Source of the DNA: Acidobacteriota bacterium
GTDB taxonomy: Bacteria; Acidobacteriota; Terriglobia; Acidiferrales; 2-02-FULL-67-57
Direction: 5' to 3'
DNA: 56,529 bases
NCBI GenBank assembly: GCA_022571295.1
Contig: JACZYA010000003.1
Span: forward strand, 1 to 56,529
In this document: piece after piece, positions 29,968 through 35,945 of the stretch
Layout of the letters: each line of letters opens with the position of its first letter
Position numbering within the stretch: position 1 is the stretch's first letter
Made by a program: the position numbers and the translations under genes
Notes under the pieces: model-generated
Databases searched by the model: none
What the model was told of the DNA's origin: nothing
The model's input: the letters and a program-made list of their open reading frames with translations, nothing else

Positions 29968-30237
29968 CTAGGTGAGGTTTTGCAGTTCTTTTCCGGGCTT
30001 GAAGCGGACAGCTTTGCCTGGAGGGATGGTCACCTCTTCTCCTGTGCGGGGGTTGCGGCCGATGCCGGTCTTGCGCGGGCGGACATTGAAGACGCCGAAG
30101 CCGCGCAGCTCAATCCGTTCGCCGCGCTCCAGCGCCCGCTTCATGGCTTCGAAGACGGTTTCCACCGCCAACTCGGCCTTGGACTTGCTCACCCCGGTGC
30201 GGCTGACGACTTGGTTGACAATATCCAACTTGATCAC
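29968..30237 (-). CDS. HU/IHF-family nucleoid protein
   Basis: An 89-residue DNA-bending protein of the HU/IHF family: helical N-terminus ([22 protein letters not shown]), then [21 protein letters not shown] with the arm tip RNPRTGE and a C-terminal VRFKPGKEL. The GTG at 30237 is chosen because GGAGG lies 5 nt upstream and the fold begins here. IHF-alpha-like and HU-like members cannot be told apart by eye. It acts as a dimer; only one gene is in this window. A strong promoter lies about 90 bp upstream. Confidence 0.92.
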   Translation of the reverse strand: MIKLDIVNQVVSRTGVSKSKAELAVETVFEAMKRALERGERIELRGFGVFNVRPRKTGIGRNPRTGEEVTIPPGKAVRFKPGKELQNLT

Positions 30238-30332
30238 AACATCCTCCGACCGTGCTTGGGTTTCCCGCTTCCTACCGAGGCGAGAGCGCAGGTTCAGACC
30301 TGCCGATGGCAAGTCAACCGGACAACGCGCGT

Positions 30333-30361
30333 ATGCTATGAACCGTATGGGTTATTGTCAA
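30333..30361 (-). promoter_or_regulatory. sigma-70-type promoter for the HU-family gene
   Basis: On the minus strand TTGACA (30356-30361, perfect) and TAGCAT (30333-30338) are spaced by 17 bp. The leader would be about 90 nt. Confidence 0.6.
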
Positions 30362-30384
30362 GCGGCATTTGCTCGCGTTACACT
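30355..30384 (+). promoter_or_regulatory. promoter for dcd, overlapping the HU promoter
   Basis: TTGTCA (30355-30360) and TACACT (30379-30384) are spaced by 18 bp on the plus strand. Its -35 hexamer shares five bases with the -35 of the divergent HU promoter. Confidence 0.45.
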
Positions 30385-30475
30385 GCGGACTGCGCCCACC
30401 GGTTGGATGAGGAGGGGCCAGGCTCCGCATCCAGCATGCGGGCGGAGCCGCGAAACTTTTTCCGAGAGGGTGACT

Positions 30476-31030
30476 ATGCCGGTAAAGTCTGACCGTTGGA
30501 TTCGCCAGATGGCGCGCGAACAGCGCATGATTGAACCCTTTGCGGAGGCGCAAAAGCGCGAGGGGGTGATCAGCTACGGGCTGTCGAGCTACGGCTACGA
30601 CATCCGGGTGGCGGACGAGTACCGCATCTTCACCAACGTCAACACCGCCATCGTCGATCCCAAGAACTTCGATGCGCGCTCGTTCGTCGAGTACAAAGGA
30701 GACATTTGCGTCATCCCGCCGAACTCGTTCGTGCTGGCGCGGTCGGTGGAATACTTTCGCATTCCGCGCAACGTCCTGACCATCTGCCTGGGGAAGTCCA
30801 CCTACGCGCGCTGCGGCATCATCGTTAATGTCACCCCGTTCGAGCCGGAGTGGGAAGGCTACGTCACGCTGGAGATCTCCAACACCTCGCCGCTGCCGGC
30901 GCGCGTCTATTCCAACGAAGGCCTTTGCCAGGTCATCTTTCTGGAATCTGACGAGCTGTGCGAGGTCTCCTACAAGGACAAGAAAGGCAAGTATCAGGCT
31001 CAGCAGGGAATCGTCCTGCCGCGCGTTTAG
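30476..31030 (+). CDS. dcd: dCTP deaminase
   Basis: A 184-residue trimeric dCTP deaminase converting dCTP to dUTP for thymidylate synthesis. Conserved blocks are [35 protein letters not shown] and the catalytic Glu in [15 protein letters not shown]. Some family members also hydrolyse dUTP; the sequence alone does not decide this. The ATG at 30476 follows GAGAGGG. It is divergent from the HU-family gene and shares its promoter region. Confidence 0.95.
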   Translation: MPVKSDRWIRQMAREQRMIEPFAEAQKREGVISYGLSSYGYDIRVADEYRIFTNVNTAIVDPKNFDARSFVEYKGDICVIPPNSFVLARSVEYFRIPRNVLTICLGKSTYARCGIIVNVTPFEPEWEGYVTLEISNTSPLPARVYSNEGLCQVIFLESDELCEVSYKDKKGKYQAQQGIVLPRV

Positions 31031-31321
31031 CGTGCTGCTCGGGCGCCGCTTGCGGCCACAGGAGTGTTCCGCTACCATCAAGGTTGCGTTCTCCGATCCC
31101 GGCAGCCTACGGGAGAGACAACCTACTTGGCGTACGGCCGGCTGCCGGGGCGATACCGTGTCTTGCGAAAGCGGGGCGCGCCCCGGGCAAACCCTTGCGG
31201 CTAGCGAGGACTGGAAAGGGGAAGGCAATGGCCTATACCTGAAACTGTGGTTGGCACGGGGTATAGGCGATTTTAGTTTGGTGGACGACCTCGCCGCGGC
31301 GAAGGTTAAAAGGATAAAATT
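31031..31321 (+). other. 291-bp non-coding leader with two palindromes before mrp
   Basis: No convincing ORF lies between dcd and the Mrp gene. Two structures stand out. CGGGGCGCGCCCCG (31172-31185) is a perfect 14-bp palindrome. GCCTATACC (31231-31239) and GGTATAGGC (31260-31268) form a perfect 9-bp stem around a 20-nt loop, 54 bp before the start codon. No intrinsic-terminator T run follows. It could be a structured 5' UTR or a processed RNA; I recognise no known riboswitch. Confidence 0.5.
31231..31268 (+). repeat. perfect 9-bp inverted repeat upstream of mrp
   Basis: Arms GCCTATACC and GGTATAGGC flank a 20-nt loop. The position fits an mRNA-leader hairpin or a binding site for a dimeric regulator. 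Confidence 0.6.
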
Positions 31322-32425
31322 ATGGGACTGTTTAGTGGCAAGAATAATCTGACACCGGAAAAAATCCTGGAAGCACTGCGCGCCGTCCAGGAGCCTAAGT
31401 CAAAACGCGACATCGTGGCGCTCAACATGGTTAAGAACCTGGCGGTAAGCGGCGCTGGAATTTCATTGACGATTGCCGTCAGCGATCCCGCTTATCCCTT
31501 CAAGGACACAGTCGAGAAGGATGTCCGCGCCGTCCTGGCTAAGTTGGGCAGCGACAAGGAGGTCGCAATTCAGTGGGGCGCGCCCCCGCCTGCGCCCCGG
31601 GGCGGAACTCCGCAAGGCCGAGCCGACATACCGGGCGTGAAGAGTATCGTGGCCGTGGCCAGCGGCAAAGGCGGTGTGGGCAAAACCACTGTGGCGGTCA
31701 ACTTGGCGGTGGCGTTGGCGCAGGCGGGCTCGAAGGTCGGCCTGCTCGATGCCGACGTTTATGGCCCCAACGTTCCCACCATGCTCGGACTGAACGGCCA
31801 GCCGGTGGCGCGCGGCAATCAAATCATTCCCTTGGAAGGCTACGGGTTGAAAGTGATGTCGATGGGTTTCCTCAATCCGGGCGATAAGCCGCTCATCTGG
31901 CGCGGCCCCATGCTCCACCAAGTCATGCAGCAATTCATCCGGCAGGTGGAGTGGGGCGAGACCGATTACCTGATTATTGATTTGCCGCCTGGCACCGGCG
32001 ACGTTCAACTTTCCCTTATTCAGACGGTTCCGGTCACGGCTGCAATTCTCGTCACCACCCCGTCAGTGGTCGCGCTGGCTGACGTGCGCAAGGCGATTGA
32101 GATGTTCCGTCAGGTCAAGGTCGAAATCCTGGGCATTGTGGAAAACATGAGCTATTTTCTCTGCCCGCATTGCGGCGAGCGCAGCGAGATTTTCAGTTAC
32201 GGGGAAGGGAAGACCACGGCCGAGCAGTTCAAGATTCCGTTCCTGGGCGAGATTCCTCTCCACGCTGGCATCCGGCTTCACGGCGACGCCGGCAAGCCGC
32301 CGGTCAGCCTGGGCGAGGATGCTCCCGAGGCTAAGCCTTTCTTCGATTTGGCCGGGAAGGTGGCCGACGCCCTGAGCACCCTCGCTTCGCGCACACCTGC
32401 CACTCCACTGGTGCAAATCACTTAA
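31322..32425 (+). CDS. mrp: Mrp/ApbC-type Fe-S carrier ATPase
   Basis: A 367-residue P-loop ATPase that carries and delivers Fe-S clusters. An N-terminal MIP18/DUF59 domain (about 8-85) precedes the deviant Walker A GKGGVGKTT near residue 120, then DADVYGPNVPTMLG, DLPPGTGDVQLS and the cluster-binding CPHC near residue 281. The C-terminal tail is short. Architecture and length match the standard bacterial Mrp. It stands alone, 291 bp after dcd and convergent with the REC-PilZ gene. Confidence 0.95.
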   Translation: MGLFSGKNNLTPEKILEALRAVQEPKSKRDIVALNMVKNLAVSGAGISLTIAVSDPAYPFKDTVEKDVRAVLAKLGSDKEVAIQWGAPPPAPRGGTPQGRADIPGVKSIVAVASGKGGVGKTTVAVNLAVALAQAGSKVGLLDADVYGPNVPTMLGLNGQPVARGNQIIPLEGYGLKVMSMGFLNPGDKPLIWRGPMLHQVMQQFIRQVEWGETDYLIIDLPPGTGDVQLSLIQTVPVTAAILVTTPSVVALADVRKAIEMFRQVKVEILGIVENMSYFLCPHCGERSEIFSYGEGKTTAEQFKIPFLGEIPLHAGIRLHGDAGKPPVSLGEDAPEAKPFFDLAGKVADALSTLASRTPATPLVQIT

Positions 32426-32451
32426 GTCGGAATTCACAACAATGGAAGACA

Positions 32452-32472
32452 GCAGCCGGCGGGTCTGGCTGC
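32452..32472. terminator. hairpin between convergent genes
   Basis: GCAGCC (32452-32457) and GGCTGC (32467-32472) form a perfect 6-bp stem between the two convergent stops. No T run follows on either strand, so termination is only suggested by position. Confidence 0.3.
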
Positions 32473-32478
32473 GTGTGG

Positions 32479-33204
32479 TTAGGACAAGGAAGAGGTCACG
32501 GCGCTGTCGATGTATTCCCGCAGGCGATGGCGAATCTCGCGGCTGATGCCTGCGAACCGGAAACCAACCTGCCGGTTGGAGACAGGGTGTGCGCTTCCGG
32601 CAAACACGGTCACGCGAGCGACGCGCACGGTTAGCTCCACTGGTTTGCTGTCACCGGGCAAAGTGAATTCGAGCCGCGCGCCGGCCCCCACTTCCGGGAC
32701 CGTGTCGAGCGCCACCAACATGCCGGTGGCGCTCAGATTCAAACACTGGCCTTGCACGCGGTGCTCATTCCACAAGCAGAGCACAGGTGTGCGCAGCGCG
32801 ACCCGGTGTTCGCTGCGGTTTTCCGGCTGCGTCAGCTTCTGAACCGTGCTCAGTAGTTGTCGAATTTGCTGGACGGTAACCGGCTTGGGCAGGAAAAAAT
32901 TGATACCGACGCGCAGGCTCGCTTGCATGGCGTCCGGCTCCGGGTAGCCCGTGAGCATGACAATGGGGCATTCCGAGTTGGATTCAGATGTGCGGATGCG
33001 TGCAGCCAGCTCAATGCCGTCCATCTCGGGCATCTTCCAGTCCAGGAACACGCCGTCGAATTTGTCGTGCTGAATCACCTCGGCTGCTTGCGGGCTCGAT
33101 TCCAAGCAGAGCGTCTCAGCACCCATTTGGGTGAATACGTCCCGCAGCAAGCGCAACATCTGCTGGTCGTCGTCCACGACCAGAATCTTTGTTTTCACTC
33201 CCAT
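32479..33204 (-). CDS. response regulator with PilZ c-di-GMP receptor domain
   Basis: A 241-residue two-domain protein. Residues 1-120 are a receiver domain: acidic DDD near residue 12, phospho-acceptor Asp in VFLDWKMPEMDG near 55, and the conserved Lys in FLPKP. Residues 130-235 are a PilZ domain with HRVALR (RxxxR) and NLSATG (the [D/N]xSxxG motif), which bind c-di-GMP. The ATG at 33204 begins MGVKTKILVVDDD; the longer in-frame ORF is ignored. It could join phosphorelay and c-di-GMP inputs. No histidine kinase is adjacent. Confidence 0.9.
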   Translation of the reverse strand: MGVKTKILVVDDDQQMLRLLRDVFTQMGAETLCLESSPQAAEVIQHDKFDGVFLDWKMPEMDGIELAARIRTSESNSECPIVMLTGYPEPDAMQASLRVGINFFLPKPVTVQQIRQLLSTVQKLTQPENRSEHRVALRTPVLCLWNEHRVQGQCLNLSATGMLVALDTVPEVGAGARLEFTLPGDSKPVELTVRVARVTVFAGSAHPVSNRQVGFRFAGISREIRHRLREYIDSAVTSSLS

Positions 33205-33460
33205 TCGGTTACACCGCCAATACGGATTAAGCTGCCCGGCATTGCGTCCGGAAACTGAACGCGCAGCCTGCCGCGCCGGTCGGAACGCGCTGGACTGAGT
33301 GTGCCGTCCACACAGTTCCCGGCAGGATCTGGGCGAGGAATGCCCCGCCTCGGCGAACCTCAACACCAGCGTCTTGCGGGCCAATTATCAACTTAATTCA
33401 TCGGCAAAGCATGAGAATGCATTAATAATCCCGGCGGATGGTGCGGGCATTCTTGCCTGC

Positions 33461-33479
33461 CCTGCCTACCACAGGCAGG
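33461..33479. repeat. short inverted repeat
   Basis: CCTGCC and GGCAGG flank a 7-nt loop (TACCACA). It lies in the mosaic region and has no adjacent T run. Confidence 0.45.
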
Positions 33480-33547
33480 CTTGCTGAGGAGGTGGTTCCT
33501 TCTTCCACGGCCAGGGGTAGTGGGACATTTTGGAAATGGAAACTTAC

Positions 33548-33622
33548 GCTGAGCCCTGTGGCACCTGCCACGGGGCGCTTGTGCCGCTTGTCCGCCCGGC
33601 GGCAGGTGCCGCCGGGCTCAGC
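33548..33622. repeat. 75-bp imperfect palindrome with 22-bp arms
   Basis: The arms at 33548-33569 and 33601-33622 are complementary at 20 of 22 positions around a 31-nt centre. They begin GCTGAGCCC and end GGGCTCAGC. The size and isolation resemble a REP-type or MITE-type element. Confidence 0.7.
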
Positions 33623-33955
33623 GGTAAAATTAACATTGTGAAACTGACCCACTACCCAGCCAGGGCGAGTCTTGCGCGCTGTCAGCCCGTGTGCTACTTT
33701 CACACGTTTGGACTGCGCTGGTTTTGCTCATGATTCTTCCCATCAACGGCTGCGAGCCGCGAATTGCATCCACGGCCTTCCCCGGCGACGCGGGCGCGGA
33801 GGTCGTCCGTTGATGCGCCTCGAACTACGTGGATTGCAAGGGGCCCTATCTTGCGTTGACCCGTGCGGTTCACCGCCAGCATTCGCGGCCAGCGGTTTCG
33901 TCCGAAACGGAGGCCAAGCGATAGCGTCCCGCCGCTTGTGGTGAGCTTGCCGAAC

Positions 33956-34030
33956 CGCTTCCAAGCCGTCAAAGGCACCCGCGCCTGTCCTGAGCCCCGC
34001 GAAGCGGGCCGAGGGAACATCCTCCCGCCC
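33956..34030 (+). pseudogene. broken duplicate of the hisS 5' end
   Basis: 33956-33983 matches 34135-34162 in the intact hisS at 24 of 28 bases. All four differences are third-position changes, so both encode RFQAVKGTR. In the upstream copy a 33-bp palindromic module (33984-34016) follows, and then the frame continues as NILPP, matching DILPP of hisS, again with only third-position changes apart from the first residue. After 34030 a second module replaces the gene. The fragment thus looks like a diverged hisS start interrupted twice. Its size (about 14 native codons) rules out activity. Confidence 0.7.
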
Positions 34031-34125
34031 GCTTGTCCCGAGCTTGCCCTGCTTGTCCCGAGCAACGTCGAGGGGAGCGTCAGCGAAGGGCGAATGCGAG
34101 GTAACTCCAGCTTCCGGAGCCAGGC

Positions 34126-35700
34126 ATGACGCATCGTTTCCAAGCTGTTAAAGGCACTCGCGATATTCTGCCGCCAGAATCGGCTTTATGGAACCGGGTC
34201 GAGCAAACCGCCCGCCGCGTCTTCGCCACCTACAATTTCCAGGAGATCCGCCTGCCTATCCTGGAGCAAAGATACCTTTTCGAGCGCTCCTTGGGTTATG
34301 AGTCCGACATTGTTTCGAAGCAGATGTTTACACTTGAGGACCGGGAGTCCAGTGAGCTTTGGGTTTGGCGTGACCTCGTCAGCGACTGGAAACTTAGAAT
34401 CGATGATCCCCTTGCACTGGACCAGTTCGAGTACGCCCTCAAACGGTTATTGCAGTGCCTTGAAGTCGAGCTTCAAAGAGAAGAAAAAATCTTGAGGCCT
34501 GAGATACTTCAGAGTGCCCGCGATGCACTATTGCATAATGCCGAAAAGCTACGGGAGCTCCGCGAGAAAGGGATAACACCCCAAGGCCTAGAGGTTCTTA
34601 TCGAGACGATACAGCTGGAGGCAGCCACTGTTAGGGGGGAAGACCTGGGTTTGCGCCCGGAAGCCACCGCGTCCGTCGTCCGCGCTTACATCCAGCACGG
34701 CCTGCACACGAGGCCCGGCCTTACGAAGCTTTACTATATCGGCCCGATGTTCCGCCGCGAGCGGCCGCAGAAGGGCCGCTACCGACAGTTTTACCAAGTC
34801 GGCGCCGAGGTGTTGGGCTCCTCGGACCACCCGGCTCTCGACGCCGAAGTCATCGAAATGCTGCTGGTTTTTCTCGATCGCTGCGGTCTGCGCGAGCATA
34901 CGCTTTACGTCAATTCCATCGGCTGCTCAGACTGTCGTCCGAAATACGTCGAAAGACTCCGGAGCGAATTGCAAAAAGTAAAAGACCATCTGGGTGCCGA
35001 CAGCCGCCGCCGGATTGAAACCAACCCGCTGCGCGTCCTGGACTCGAAACTTCCAGAGGAACAACCGATAATCGAAAAGCTTCCCTCCATTCTTGACCAC
35101 CTCTGCGACGCCTGCCGAGACCATTTCCAAAAGTTTCAGCAGGAGCTAAAGGATCGCAGCCTAGCGTACGAAATTAACAAACGGTTGGTACGGGGGCTGG
35201 ACTACTACATCCGCACCACTTTTGAGGTCACCGCGCCCGGCTTGGGCGCGCAGAACGCCATCTGCGGCGGCGGGCGCTACGATGGGTTGGTTGAACTGCT
35301 TGGCGGCCCTCCCACCAAGGGCATGGGATTCGCCCTGGGCACCGATCGCCTCTTGCTGGCGCTGCGGCAGGTGGAGGAGTCCGGCGGGAAAGATCAGTTG
35401 GATGTCTTTATGGTCTGGCTGGGAGCGTCGGCGTTGCGGGCCGCGCGCATGTTGGCGCGGCGGCTGCGCGAGCAAGGCATCAGCACGGAGCTTCTCTACG
35501 AAGAAACGAAATTGAAAAAGGCCCTCGGGTTGGCCGACAAGAGCAGCGCCCGCTACGCCGTCCTGATTGGCGAAGATGAGCTGGCGCAGAACAAATTCAC
35601 ATTGCGCGACATGCGCTCCGGCCAGCAGCGCGCGTTGTCGGAATCCGAGCTTCTGCAGGAATTGGCCGCGAGTGCGGGGGCTTCGGCTGCCGAGGAGTAG
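34126..35700 (+). CDS. hisS: histidyl-tRNA synthetase with a large core insertion
   Basis: A 524-residue class II synthetase charging tRNA-His; typical bacterial HisRS has about 420. Class II motif 1 is in the N-terminal block RFQAVKGTRDILPP...YNFQEIRLP. Motif 2 shows as MFRRERPQKGRYRQFYQVGAE, the His-binding block as RGLDYYIRTTFEV, and motif 3 as GMGFALGTDRL. The C-terminal anticodon domain is complete. Between TLEDR (69-73) and LGLRPEATASVVRAY (from about 174) lie about 95-100 extra residues (34345-34641), helical and charged. They use AGA, AGG, ATA and CTT codons more than the rest of the gene. In normal HisRS these points are a few residues apart. Confidence 0.92.
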   Translation: MTHRFQAVKGTRDILPPESALWNRVEQTARRVFATYNFQEIRLPILEQRYLFERSLGYESDIVSKQMFTLEDRESSELWVWRDLVSDWKLRIDDPLALDQFEYALKRLLQCLEVELQREEKILRPEILQSARDALLHNAEKLRELREKGITPQGLEVLIETIQLEAATVRGEDLGLRPEATASVVRAYIQHGLHTRPGLTKLYYIGPMFRRERPQKGRYRQFYQVGAEVLGSSDHPALDAEVIEMLLVFLDRCGLREHTLYVNSIGCSDCRPKYVERLRSELQKVKDHLGADSRRRIETNPLRVLDSKLPEEQPIIEKLPSILDHLCDACRDHFQKFQQELKDRSLAYEINKRLVRGLDYYIRTTFEVTAPGLGAQNAICGGGRYDGLVELLGGPPTKGMGFALGTDRLLLALRQVEESGGKDQLDVFMVWLGASALRAARMLARRLREQGISTELLYEETKLKKALGLADKSSARYAVLIGEDELAQNKFTLRDMRSGQQRALSESELLQELAASAGASAAEE

Positions 35701-35945
35701 AGCACAGTATTGGTCTGCAGCTTATTGAAACAAAACGGCAGCGGACGGGAATACGGAAAAAACATGAAAACGAAACTAGTTTCTTCTCGGAACTTGTTTT
35801 TTATCAGTGAGTTAAGGGGAGACTCCGCGTTGATACCCCCCTCTTTCCAGGAGTCAATGACTGGGCTGGGTTTTTTGCATCAGCCCGAGCCTCGGACAGA
35901 GCCGAATTTGGGTGGGTTCCTCTTGTACGCTAGGATTGACGAATA
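35701..35945 (+). other. 245-bp AT-richer gap before aspS
   Basis: The gap holds a GGGCTG...CAGCCC hairpin around a T-rich loop (about 35862-35886) and a promoter-like pair close to the aspS ATG. An open frame from ATG 35764 ends in TAATG overlapping the aspS start, but it resembles no protein I know. Confidence 0.4.
35908..35936 (+). promoter_or_regulatory. aspS promoter implying a leaderless mRNA
   Basis: TTGGGT (35908-35913) and TAGGAT (35931-35936) are spaced by 17 bp. The -10 ends 9 nt before the ATG and there is no Shine-Dalgarno. Confidence 0.3.

Larger units (their letters stand above)
33205..34125. other. 921-bp non-coding mosaic of palindromic modules before hisS
   Basis: No intact gene is visible. 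The left 200 bp is ordinary intergenic sequence upstream of the REC-PilZ gene. Then come a small inverted repeat (33461-33479), a long imperfect hairpin (33548-33622), about 300 bp without clear features, a fragment of the hisS 5' end (33956-34030) and several modules of the form CCTGAGC...GAGGG (for example 33984-34016 and 34031-34100). Open frames here on both strands look like shadows of these repeats. Confidence 0.6.

Noticed and set aside
31251-31268. TTGGCACG upstream of mrp as a sigma-54 promoter (-24 element)
   Set aside because: The -12 GC dinucleotide is not at the required distance; the bases belong to the 9-bp inverted repeat.
33700-34143. 147-residue minus-strand ORF in the hisS mosaic
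   Set aside because: It spans repeat modules and the antisense of the hisS start; Arg/Ser-rich composition is typical of a shadow.
34345-34641. HisRS insertion as an intein
   Set aside because: It is under 100 residues, lacks the N-terminal Cys/Ser and C-terminal His-Asn splice motifs, and has no block typical of inteins.
35901-35925. T-box-like GGGTGGGTTCC before aspS
   Set aside because: The T-box core and specifier stem are not present and the leader is far too short.
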